The notes under the pieces are model-generated. The model was not told the origin of the DNA and did no database searches. It saw nothing but the letters and a program-made list of their open reading frames with translations. From Proteiniphilum sp. UBA4084 (GTDB lineage: Bacteria; Bacteroidota; Bacteroidia; Bacteroidales; Dysgonomonadaceae), in assembly GCA_002383605.1 (NCBI GenBank), contig DFYK01000056.1:25192-32035 (forward strand): a stretch of DNA of 6,844 nucleotides, written 5' to 3'. Position 1 is the stretch's first letter; each line of letters begins with the position of its first letter. Below are positions 1 to 6,744 of this stretch, piece by piece. The translations under genes and the position numbers were made by a program.

Positions 1-1745
1 CCGCCATATCCGCCATATCCGCTGCCATAACCATACATATAGGGATTGTAGTAGCTGTTTTGGGAATAGTAATTGGTATTCAGACCGGTGTATCGTGAAT
101 AGTACGCACTCACCGACAGGTTATTGGGTCTTTTTCCGCCAAACCAGGGCTCCATAAACTGGAATTGATAAGACTGGTAGTAACGGCCATTGGTTTGTGC
201 ACTCAGTACCAGTGTTTGTCCCTCGCCCTGCGGAATGATGCCTCTATGCATGGAGGGATTCAGCATGTTTTTCAGGGAAAAGTTATTCAGTTTCAAACTG
301 AGTTTACCCACCAGACCGGTTACACCCCAGCCGGCTGAGAATTCAATCTGATCGTTTCCTTTCGATGTGAGCGGATAGGTGATGTCTACCGTTCCGTCTT
401 CCTGATTTGGGCTGATCCCTTGTCCGATATCTGCGGAGAGTGCTTCGGGGTCGAAGTGTCCGGTCTGAGCAATTTCGCGTACCGAACGTAGCAGGTCCTC
501 CTTGCTGAAAACTGCTCCCGGTTTGGTTCTCAACTCTCTTCTGATCACATCTTCATACAAACGGTCGTTTCCTTGTATAATCACCCGCTTGATGGTGGCC
601 TTGGGTCCCTCAACCACCCGTAGTTCCAGATCCACGGAATCGCTTTCTATGTTGATCTCTACCGGATCGATGTTCGAGAACAGATACCCGTTATTTTGGT
701 AAAGGTTCACGGCAGCATCTTCGTCGGAGACCAATCTCTCCTGTAGTTTCTTTTGGTTGTACACATCACCCGGTTCCATATTTAGCAGCTGTTCCAGACG
801 TGCTGAAGGATACTGCGTGTTGCCTACCCAGTTAATGGAGCGGATGTGGTATTGGGGACCCTCCTCTACAAGCAGTTCTATATTGACCGTTTTATCGTCA
901 TATTTATAGACTGTGTCGCGCAGAATCTCCGCATCACGGTATCCTTTCTCCTGATATTTGGTGATAATATTTTTCTTGTCTGCCTCGTAAAGGTCTTCCA
1001 CGAACTTCTTCGCCCGGAAAAGATTTCTGATCTTTCCCTTTTCGTTCGTCTTTTTCATCGCCCGTTTCAATTGATTGTCTGAGAGCGCCTCGTTTCCTGT
1101 TATCTCGATGCTGTTAACCTTCAGCTTTTCCTTTTTATCCACATCAACCTCGAGCACCACCTGATTCTTCTGGGTACTGTCTGGTCGTTGAAAGATCCTC
1201 ACTTCAGCATCGCCGAATCCTTTCTCCTCAAAAAAACTCTTGATGATTGTCTCTGCCCGGTCAATCTGGGGAGGAGTGATCTGATTCCCTTTCACAAAGC
1301 CGATCTTTTTCTCAATATCCTCCTGCTCACTCTTTTTCATGCCGATGTAGCGAATATCTGCCACACGGGGACGGTCAGTAAGCCGCAGCTCGAGCCAAAC
1401 GCTGTCGCCTTCAACCCGGGTTTGCAGTATTTTCACATCTGAAAAGAGTCCCTGCTTCCAAAAACGTTTCAGGGCATTGGTGATATCCTCGCCGGGAATC
1501 TGTATCTCCTGCCCCTTTGTCAATCCCGAAAAGCCAACCAGGACAAATTTCTGATCTTCATACATGGTTCCTTCCACCCCGGTGACATTGATATCGGCGA
1601 CATAATATTTTTTTGGGGGGGCGGTGTAGTTGATGTTTAGTTCACTCGGGGGAACAGTACGCACCGTGTCGTTGGTCTGCGCCAGCGACACGGTCTGTGA
1701 AAGCAGGGTGAATAACAAAAGTAAGGTGAATGTCTTCTTCAACAT
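1..1745 (-). CDS. bamA: Outer membrane protein assembly factor BamA (partial, C-terminus beyond window edge)
   Basis: BamA (Omp85 family) is the central insertase that folds beta-barrel proteins into the outer membrane. Starting at the ATG at 1745, 581 codons are open to the left edge with no stop. Residues 1-22 form a signal peptide (MLKK, then a leucine-rich core ending SLA before Q23). Five POTRA-like units follow, each opening with a strand ending in a Gly-containing turn: near residues 47 (VADINVTG), 126 (VADIRYIG), 206 (VNSIEITGNE), 297 (IRSINWVGN) and 381 (IKRVIIQGND). The barrel begins near residue 462 (QIEFSAGWG), and a PWFGGKRP turn resembles the E. coli PYF turn between early strands. 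The last residues seen (about 560-581) are Gly/Tyr-rich. Most of the barrel is missing only because the window ends. It lies 47 bp after uppS with no promoter seen between, so co-transcription is likely. TamA-like or other Omp85 proteins are less likely given five POTRAs and the uppS context. Confidence 0.95.
   Translation of the reverse strand, partial: MLKKTFTLLLLFTLLSQTVSLAQTNDTVRTVPPSELNINYTAPPKKYYVADINVTGVEGTMYEDQKFVLVGFSGLTKGQEIQIPGEDITNALKRFWKQGLFSDVKILQTRVEGDSVWLELRLTDRPRVADIRYIGMKKSEQEDIEKKIGFVKGNQITPPQIDRAETIIKSFFEEKGFGDAEVRIFQRPDSTQKNQVVLEVDVDKKEKLKVNSIEITGNEALSDNQLKRAMKKTNEKGKIRNLFRAKKFVEDLYEADKKNIITKYQEKGYRDAEILRDTVYKYDDKTVNIELLVEEGPQYHIRSINWVGNTQYPSARLEQLLNMEPGDVYNQKKLQERLVSDEDAAVNLYQNNGYLFSNIDPVEINIESDSVDLELRVVEGPKATIKRVIIQGNDRLYEDVIRRELRTKPGAVFSKEDLLRSVREIAQTGHFDPEALSADIGQGISPNQEDGTVDITYPLTSKGNDQIEFSAGWGVTGLVGKLSLKLNNFSLKNMLNPSMHRGIIPQGEGQTLVLSAQTNGRYYQSYQFQFMEPWFGGKRPNNLSVSAYYSRYTGLNTNYYSQNSYYNPYMYGYGSGYGGYG
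3..56 (-). repeat. Gly/Tyr-rich segment of BamA with a short 9-bp tandem repeat
   Basis: At the left edge the plus strand carries CCGCCATAT twice in tandem (1-18), followed by degenerate copies (ctgccataa, ccatacata). On the coding strand this reads as GGATATGGC-like units giving Gly-Tyr-Gly repeats after a Tyr/Asn-rich stretch (residues about 564-581 of BamA). By alignment with the E. coli barrel in my head, this follows the strand after the PWF turn, so it should be in an early extracellular loop; that placement is inference. The repeat may continue beyond the window. Confidence 0.6.
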
Positions 1746-1792
1746 TGTGATATATCTTTTCTCTGACTGTCTTTGGTTCAGTGTGTACCGGT

Positions 1793-2542
1793 TTATTTAT
1801 CTGATTCTATCTGTTCACTGGTTTTACCGTATCTCCTTTCGCGGCACTGAAAGTCGAGAATGGCTTTATAAAGCGCCTCCTCACCGAAATCGGGCCAAAA
1901 GGTTTCCGTAAAATAAAACTCTGTATAGGCACATTGCCACAACAGAAAATTGCTGATCCTTAGCTCTCCGCCCGTCCTGATCAGAAGATCGGGATCGGTA
2001 AGATTGCAGGTGGTGAGATACCTGCCGATGGTTTCTTCATCAATATCCTTTGTTTTCAAAACTCCTTTGATCACATCTTCCGATATTTGTCGGGTTGCCT
2101 CCGTAAGCTCCCATCTGGATGAATAGCTTAAAGCAATCACCAGTTTAAGATTCCTGCCTCCTGATGTTTCGCGGATACAGTTCTCGAGCGATTCTCTCAC
2201 ATTTTCAGGAAGACGGCTCATGTCACCGATAGAGGCAATGCTCACACCGTTTTTTTTCAGGTCTGCTGTCTCATTGGCAATGGCATACACTATTAAGTCC
2301 ATCAATCCTTCGATCTCTTCTTCAGGACGAAGCCAGTTCTCGGTGGAGAAAGCATACAGGGTAAGGGTTTGAACCGATGCCCTGATGGCGCCTTTCACCA
2401 CTGTCCTGATGGCCGTCACTCCTTCCCGGTGCCCTTCGGCTCTTTCCAGACCCCTGGCTTTTGCCCAACGTCCGTTGCCATCCATGATGATGGCTATATG
2501 GGAAGGAATACGGTGATGATCAATTTTTTCAAATAGCGACAT
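1793..2542 (-). CDS. uppS: Isoprenyl transferase / undecaprenyl diphosphate synthase
   Basis: This cis-prenyltransferase condenses isopentenyl diphosphate units onto farnesyl diphosphate to make undecaprenyl diphosphate, the lipid carrier for peptidoglycan and surface polysaccharide synthesis. It acts in the cytosol at the membrane face. The 249-residue length is normal for the family. Visible motifs are HIAIIMDGNGRWA (residues 15-27, catalytic Asp21, matching E. coli D26), H38 in EGHREG, YAFSTENW (63-70), the family ALSYxxRWEL segment (here with SS rather than the more usual G-containing pair), and RTGGELRISNF (189-199) with Arg189 and Arg195 for diphosphate binding, followed by Glu208 (matching E. 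coli E213) for Mg2+. All key residues are present, so the enzyme should be active. The ATG at 2542 is 18 bp after the DUF6089-like gene; the leader is A-rich (GAAAAG before ATG) with no Shine-Dalgarno site. It is probably co-transcribed with its neighbours on both sides. Confidence 0.97.
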   Translation of the reverse strand: MSLFEKIDHHRIPSHIAIIMDGNGRWAKARGLERAEGHREGVTAIRTVVKGAIRASVQTLTLYAFSTENWLRPEEEIEGLMDLIVYAIANETADLKKNGVSIASIGDMSRLPENVRESLENCIRETSGGRNLKLVIALSYSSRWELTEATRQISEDVIKGVLKTKDIDEETIGRYLTTCNLTDPDLLIRTGGELRISNFLLWQCAYTEFYFTETFWPDFGEEALYKAILDFQCRERRYGKTSEQIESDK

Positions 2543-2560
2543 CTTTTCGTGGCTAATAAG

Positions 2561-3268
2561 TTAGTTGCCGTGACAGGGATCTTCTCTCAGGCCGAAGTCC
2601 CAGGTGAGGCAAATCATTGTGACTGAATACCAGTCCCGATTTTTGAGGAGACTGCTCCCGATACCATAGGGTTGTTCCAAACTCCATGCCTGCGTTTTTT
2701 GTGTCACATCGAAATCATCGCCAAACAACTTACGCATGGAACACTCAATGGCAATGTTCAGTCTGTTTTTTAGCTTAAACTTAAACCCCACACCAAAAGG
2801 CATGTTCAGACCTGCGTACGCAATCTCTCCCGGGGCGTATGTGATACCGGCGCCGACAAACAGGTAAGGTGTATGGGGTTTTGTTCCCATATACCGGTAC
2901 TTGTCACTGTAGGGCAAGAAGTTAAATTCGGCCTGGGTGGCTGCTTCTATAAAAGTACGACGAAAAGATTCCGGTTGTCCCGATGGGAAAATGTTACCCG
3001 AGTCACGGGTATCTCCGGAGATTCTTCCTGCCAGCAGGTTCGTTTTTAACGCCCAATGAAAGTTGATGTTATACCGGAAAAGTACACTTGTAACAAATCC
3101 CGGGTTATCCATGTAGCGCGTTTTATTGGCATCCCCCATGTAGGAGGAAACTCCTGCCGCCCCTCCTGCCTCGTATTTATACTCCTGCGCATATACTCCT
3201 GCAGAGAAAGGAACCGTTAAAAATCCCGCCATCATCACCACAAGCAATCGTTTCGCCAGAAAATTCAT
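2561..3268 (-). CDS. DUF6089-like outer membrane beta-barrel protein
   Basis: The 235-residue product has a classic signal peptide (MNFLAKRLL, hydrophobic core, probable cleavage after VYA at residue 27). The mature part is a run of alternating hydrophobic/aromatic strands typical of an 8-strand barrel, for example VTSVLFRYNINF (59-70), YLFVGAGITYA (135-145), PFGVGFKFKLKNRLNIAIECSMRKLFGDD (157-185) and the last strand SVTMICLTWDF (215-225). SYMGDANKT, SGDTRD and the tail DPCHG match what I remember of the DUF6089/porin-family proteins encoded next to uppS-bamA across Bacteroidales. The molecular function is unknown. Position at the head of a uppS-bamA cluster suggests an envelope role, but that is inference. 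There are three cysteines (176, 220, 232), one in the conserved tail. The start is the ATG at 3268; an out-of-frame ATG lies 8 bp upstream. Confidence 0.88.
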   Translation of the reverse strand: MNFLAKRLLVVMMAGFLTVPFSAGVYAQEYKYEAGGAAGVSSYMGDANKTRYMDNPGFVTSVLFRYNINFHWALKTNLLAGRISGDTRDSGNIFPSGQPESFRRTFIEAATQAEFNFLPYSDKYRYMGTKPHTPYLFVGAGITYAPGEIAYAGLNMPFGVGFKFKLKNRLNIAIECSMRKLFGDDFDVTQKTQAWSLEQPYGIGSSLLKNRDWYSVTMICLTWDFGLREDPCHGN

Positions 3269-3315
3269 ACCTTCATACCTTTAATCCTGTTTCCAAGAGA
3301 ACGGTAATTCGGATG

Positions 3316-3348
3316 AAAAATTATCTTTCGCTCAACAAATGTGACAAT
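3316..3348 (-). promoter_or_regulatory. Candidate promoter for the DUF6089-uppS-bamA transcript
   Basis: On the minus strand, TAATTTTT (plus 3316-3323) matches 7 of 8 positions of the Bacteroidota -7 element TAnnTTTG. ATTG (plus 3345-3348), 21 bp further upstream, resembles the -33 element. The start codon is about 48 bp downstream. It lies in the 86-bp gap after the DUF6242-like gene, where no hairpin terminator is evident, so read-through from that gene is also possible. The match is short and could be chance. Confidence 0.3.
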
Positions 3349-3354
3349 CCTTCT

Positions 3355-4701
3355 TCAGTTGGTTGCATATTTGCTCAGCCTGCCTTTCCATGCATCGGTC
3401 AGTTGCGTTTGCGTGGCAGATATTCCGCCGAATATCCATATATTATTTCCTGCATCGGTCACGATCGACGTGTTTGTCCGTCGGGTAAAACCAGATGATG
3501 GGAATGCCTGATTTTCTGCTGCAGCAGTCCAGTCTAGTCCATAATTATTCGAGAACATCAATATGTTTTTATCCGATGAGGTAGTCATCAGATATGTTTT
3601 GTCGTCATAAAAAAACAGGCTGCTGCCTTGTAAGGAGACGGTATTTGGAATTCTTGAAAGGATGGAGCTGATGCTGCCATTATTTTCGAGTAAAATCCAG
3701 ATGTTGTTGTTCAGGCTGCCGTCGGTTGTAACTCCTCCCGATAAAATCAGATATTTTGAATAGGACGATGTCATATCCGCCTTTATGGCTGAAAAATCTC
3801 TTACAGGTAGGTTTGCCGGTAGCTTATTCATCGGCTTTAATACCGAAAAATTATCTGTTTGCACGAACGTAAGCTCACCGTCGATTTCTGCAGCTGCCAG
3901 AATATTGTCCTGGGTAGCCAGAGGAAGCACGCCATAGATTGTTTTTACCGTGTGTGTGGTGACAACCTGGCTCCAGTTGATTCCGTTGGCCGATTGATAG
4001 ACAATTCCTGTTGTGGTGTCGAGTCCATACACGGCATTGTCGGTGGTAACCAGCGAAGAGAGCCGCAGTGTGGGAGGCAGCCCCGTCAGGCTGAGGGCGG
4101 TCCATACAGTTCCGTCGCCACTGTTTGTGGACATCGCTTTTGTGGCGGTGCCGGAGTTAAAATAAGTGATGAACTGTCCTTTGAATGCGATTGTTTTCTG
4201 TGAAACAACAGGAGCAGGTAAATATCCCGGATTCTTTAACACCCACTGAAGAAGATAGGGATCTTCCTGATAGATATTCAGTTGGAAATCATAGGATTTT
4301 TGTGTGATGCCGTCGGGCGCCGTCGTGGTAATCTTCTCTAACCGGCTAATCGCTACCGAGTCGGCCTGGACCCAGTTGTATGTGCTGTCGGGACGTAGTT
4401 TGAGCTGCACCAGCGTAAATGGATTGTAGGTGCTGGAGCCGGTAATATTGAGTATCACGCTGTCTGCCTGAAACAGATAGGGCAACGGTTCCTCGTTGAA
4501 GATTTTCCCGTTTACCTGATCAATGGTAAATTTTGTGGACGGCAATATATCGGACGTATCTGTGGCAGATGACAGCGAAAAAGAATATATTTGCGCATCG
4601 GGAGAATATTCCAGCTCCTCGTTGTTTGAATTCAGGCAGGAGGTGAGGAGCAACAGGTTAAGAACAAGCAGCCATGCCAGGGAAAAATATTTGGATACCA
4701 T
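3355..4701 (-). CDS. DUF6242-like lipoprotein with C-terminal Asp-box/kelch-like propeller
   Basis: The product has 448 residues from the ATG at 4701. A reading from TTG at 4710 would add three residues, but TTG starts are rare in this phylum and the ATG keeps a good signal peptide. Residues 1-21 are a type II signal peptide with lipobox LTSC and acylated Cys22; Glu28-Glu29 follow at +6/+7, a weak acidic stretch that may favour export to the cell surface. Residues about 22-165 look like an all-beta N-terminal domain. From about 170 to the end there are repeated Asp-box-like turns (NSGDGTVW 193-200, QSANGINW 236-243, SNNYGLDW 384-391) and kelch-like strands (NNIWIFGG 419-426), suggesting a beta-propeller. 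The overall pattern matches my memory of DUF6242 proteins in Bacteroidales. No enzymatic motif is seen, so a binding or structural role is more likely than catalysis. Function is unknown. It is codirectional with ribD and the downstream bamA cluster but has its own predicted promoter. Confidence 0.85.
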   Translation of the reverse strand: MVSKYFSLAWLLVLNLLLLTSCLNSNNEELEYSPDAQIYSFSLSSATDTSDILPSTKFTIDQVNGKIFNEEPLPYLFQADSVILNITGSSTYNPFTLVQLKLRPDSTYNWVQADSVAISRLEKITTTAPDGITQKSYDFQLNIYQEDPYLLQWVLKNPGYLPAPVVSQKTIAFKGQFITYFNSGTATKAMSTNSGDGTVWTALSLTGLPPTLRLSSLVTTDNAVYGLDTTTGIVYQSANGINWSQVVTTHTVKTIYGVLPLATQDNILAAAEIDGELTFVQTDNFSVLKPMNKLPANLPVRDFSAIKADMTSSYSKYLILSGGVTTDGSLNNNIWILLENNGSISSILSRIPNTVSLQGSSLFFYDDKTYLMTTSSDKNILMFSNNYGLDWTAAAENQAFPSSGFTRRTNTSIVTDAGNNIWIFGGISATQTQLTDAWKGRLSKYATN

Positions 4702-4738
4702 TCGTTTCAAAAATATTGTACAGCACGTTTAAGATATG

Positions 4739-4770
4739 CAAAAGTAGAAAGATTTTTCGCTATAACCATA
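4739..4770 (-). promoter_or_regulatory. Predicted promoter of the DUF6242-like lipoprotein gene
   Basis: The minus strand carries TACTTTTG (plus 4739-4746), a full match to the Bacteroidota -7 consensus TAnnTTTG. TATG (plus 4767-4770), 20 bp upstream, is a 3-of-4 match to the -33 TTTG. The element lies in the 82-bp AT-rich gap after the ribD stop codon and 37 bp before the ATG at 4701, giving a leader of roughly 30 nt. It suggests the lipoprotein gene is transcribed independently of ribD. Confidence 0.55.
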
Positions 4771-4783
4771 TTAAAATGAATAT

Positions 4784-5851
4784 TTAAAGAAAATTTCGAG
4801 TTATTTGGCACTTTAAATGAAACTGCGTCGAGTCTGAATATATTTTTGCACTGATTTCTTTCCCTTCTATTTCAGGAGCTTTGGTCCCTTTATAAAGCAT
4901 TTTCTCCGAAGTCTCCACATACGCTTCGTCCCACATATTCTTCCTGATAAAAGAGGAGAGCAGGCTTGCCCCGCCTTCCACAAGCAGAGAGTAAATCCCT
5001 TCCCGGTAGAGGCTTTGAAGGATCTGCCGGTTGGTGTCATCCTGAAAATCGATGAGGATTTGTTTTACTTCCCCGTTCGGCAAATCCCTGCGGACTGCTG
5101 TCGTGAATACAACCGTGGGTGTTGTTCCGTCGAACAGGGCGGAAGTGGACGGTATCCTGTTCTCCCGATCTATCACGATGCGTACGGGATCTTGCCCGTA
5201 CCATTTTCTGGCCGTTAGCCGCGGATTATCAAGCAGTGCCGTTCGCGTACCCACGAGGATGCCCTGTACCTGTGTGCGAATCTTATGAACGAGGGTATGG
5301 GTGAGTCTGTTGGAGATGACTGCCGGCATCTTTTCCTGAAGTGATGTACGGGCATGGTCTATAAACCGGTCCTTGCTTTGTGCCCATTTCAATATCACGT
5401 ATGGGCGGTTGTATTGTTGGTTTACAAAAAAAATCCTGTTCAACTCCCGTGCTTCGCTCTCTAAAATTCCCGTTGCAACTTCTATTCCCTGTGCTCTCAG
5501 CATCTCTATTCCCCTGCCTGACACGGCAGGGTTCGGATCCTTCACGGCAACCACTACACGGGGAATCTTCCGGGAGATAATCAATTCGGTACAGGGAGGG
5601 GTCTTTCCGTGATGAGAACATGGTTCCAGCGAGACATACAGCGTGGAATCAGAGAGCAGCGCCTCTTCTTTCACTGCCATAATGGCATTTACCTCTGCGT
5701 GTGCTTTTCCATATTGCCTGTGATAGCCTTCACCAATAATCCGATTGTGATGAACGACCACCGCCCCCACCATGGGGTTGGGATGGGTATAACCTTCACC
5801 TTTGCGGGCGAGCTGAAGGCATCGCTCCATAAATGTCGGATTTACTTCCAT
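4784..5851 (-). CDS. ribD: Bifunctional riboflavin biosynthesis deaminase/reductase RibD
   Basis: RibD carries out two steps of riboflavin synthesis: deamination of the pyrimidine intermediate from GTP, then NADPH-dependent reduction of its ribosyl side chain, in the cytosol. The 355-residue product has both domains. The N-terminal deaminase shows PNPMVGAVVV (24-33), HAEVNAI with Zn ligand His51 and catalytic Glu53, and PCSHHGKTPPC with Zn ligands Cys78 and Cys87. The C-terminal reductase shows LKWAQSKDRFI (154-164), GTRTALLDNPRLTAR (201-215) and VEGGASLL (291-298). I chose the ATG at 5851 (MEVNPTFMERCLQLA), which fits the family start; an upstream TTG at 5878 would add nine residues, including a lysine-rich run unlike the family. 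The ATG follows eight A residues, typical of leaderless-SD starts here. It is divergent from prmC. I did not find a convincing promoter for it. Confidence 0.96.
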   Translation of the reverse strand: MEVNPTFMERCLQLARKGEGYTHPNPMVGAVVVHHNRIIGEGYHRQYGKAHAEVNAIMAVKEEALLSDSTLYVSLEPCSHHGKTPPCTELIISRKIPRVVVAVKDPNPAVSGRGIEMLRAQGIEVATGILESEARELNRIFFVNQQYNRPYVILKWAQSKDRFIDHARTSLQEKMPAVISNRLTHTLVHKIRTQVQGILVGTRTALLDNPRLTARKWYGQDPVRIVIDRENRIPSTSALFDGTTPTVVFTTAVRRDLPNGEVKQILIDFQDDTNRQILQSLYREGIYSLLVEGGASLLSSFIRKNMWDEAYVETSEKMLYKGTKAPEIEGKEISAKIYSDSTQFHLKCQITRNFL

Positions 5852-5857
5852 TTTTTT

Positions 5858-5865
5858 TATCTTTG
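5858..5865 (+). promoter_or_regulatory. Candidate -7 element for prmC-recX
   Basis: TATCTTTG matches the Bacteroidota -7 consensus TAnnTTTG fully and lies 30 bp upstream of the preferred prmC ATG at 5896. No recognisable -33 TTTG is present at the usual 17-23 bp upstream; that region is inside the ribD start. Because it sits within the 44-bp divergent gap, it would overlap the leader of ribD on the other strand. Confidence 0.35.
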
Positions 5866-5895
5866 TCCTGTCGGGCAATTTATAATATCCTTGTT

Positions 5896-6744
5896 ATGCA
5901 ACAACTAATCAATCTTATTCGTCGCGAACTGAGCGGGTTGTATACCGCTTCTGAGGTCGCAGTGCTTACCCGTCTCATCTTCGGAGAGGTTTACGGCAAT
6001 CCGCAAAACATCGTAACGAACGACAAAATTAATCATTTATCCCATTTGCAGACTGAAAAACTGGATGATATTCTTTCCCGGTTAAAAAAAGGAGAGCCTT
6101 ATCAGTATGTGCTGGGTGAAACTGAGTTTTACGGTAGGATATTCAAGGTCACAGGTGACGTGTTGATTCCGCGTCCTGAGACGGAAGAGTTGGTTGAGTG
6201 GGTTGTTTCGGAATCACATGAAGGGAATCTTTTTCTGGATATTGGAACCGGCAGCGGCTGTATAGCCATCACCCTGGCCAGAGAAGTAGCCAATGCACAG
6301 GTGGAGGCATGGGACATTTCAGAGAAGGCGCTGGCTGTGGCAGCCGTGAATGCCGCCCGAAACGGGGCAGTGGTACGGTTTTCCCAGGTAGACGTTCTCC
6401 GGACACCCACCCCGGTGGGTAAATATGATGTTGTTGTGAGCAATCCTCCCTATGTATTGGAATCTGAAAAAAAGGATATGGAGCTGAATGTGCTTGATTT
6501 TGAGCCGCACGAGGCCCTTTTTGTGCCGGATAACCGCCCGTTGCTGTTTTTTGAGGCGATAGCCTCTCTAGCCGGTGAGTTTCTGCATGAAGGAGGAAGA
6601 TTGTATTTCGAAATAAACAGGAGTATGGCGGAGCCAGTGGGTGCGTTGTTGCGTGATATCGGTTTTTGTGGTGTGGAGGTGAAAAACGATATCTCTGGCA
6701 ATCCGCGGATGATCCGTGCCGTAAAACCAGTAAGCCATGGATAA
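5896..6744 (+). CDS. prmC: Peptide chain release factor N5-glutamine methyltransferase PrmC (HemK)
   Basis: PrmC uses S-adenosylmethionine to methylate the glutamine of the GGQ motif in release factors 1 and 2, raising translation termination efficiency. The 282-residue length is typical. An N-terminal helical domain contains GEPYQYVLGETEFYG (66-80), which contacts the release factor, followed by PRPETEELV (92-100). The Rossmann methyltransferase core has the SAM-binding DIGTGSG (115-121), an acidic WDIS segment ending the next strand, and the catalytic NPPY (183-186) followed by the SEK...EPHEALFV region typical of this family and not of DNA N6-adenine methylases. I chose the ATG at 5896 (MQQLINLIRRELSGLY); an earlier in-frame ATG at 5833 would add 21 residues and overlap ribD's start on the opposite strand. 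The stop overlaps the recX start by 8 bp, so the two are translationally linked. Confidence 0.96.
   Translation: MQQLINLIRRELSGLYTASEVAVLTRLIFGEVYGNPQNIVTNDKINHLSHLQTEKLDDILSRLKKGEPYQYVLGETEFYGRIFKVTGDVLIPRPETEELVEWVVSESHEGNLFLDIGTGSGCIAITLAREVANAQVEAWDISEKALAVAAVNAARNGAVVRFSQVDVLRTPTPVGKYDVVVSNPPYVLESEKKDMELNVLDFEPHEALFVPDNRPLLFFEAIASLAGEFLHEGGRLYFEINRSMAEPVGALLRDIGFCGVEVKNDISGNPRMIRAVKPVSHG

Noticed and set aside
502..1911. Plus-strand open frames opposite bamA and uppS
   Set aside because: They lie antisense to genes with clear domain evidence and their translations resemble no known proteins.
3419..3436. Inverted repeat GATATTC/GAATATC with a 4-nt loop, considered as a terminator
   Set aside because: It lies inside the 3' part of the lipoprotein coding region, is AT-rich with short arms, and has no T-run after it in the direction of transcription.
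3391..3461. 11-bp direct repeat TGCATCGGTCA spaced by exactly 60 bp
   Set aside because: It encodes Thr-Asp-Ala twice, 20 residues apart, in the same frame of the lipoprotein's last propeller strands; this fits repeat-protein structure or chance rather than a DNA element.
3875..4105. 76-codon minus-strand frame inside the lipoprotein gene
   Set aside because: It is an alternative frame of the same strand within the propeller region; its His/Arg/Gln-rich translation looks like an out-of-frame reading.
5866..5895. Possible FMN riboswitch upstream of ribD
   Set aside because: The leader is far too short for the conserved RFN fold and none of its conserved helices can be recognised; the region beyond is prmC coding sequence.
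6405..6420. GC-rich hairpin ACCCACC/GGTGGGT inside prmC
   Set aside because: It is internal to a coding region without a following T-run; it encodes an ordinary Thr-Pro-Val-Gly turn and is most simply chance.
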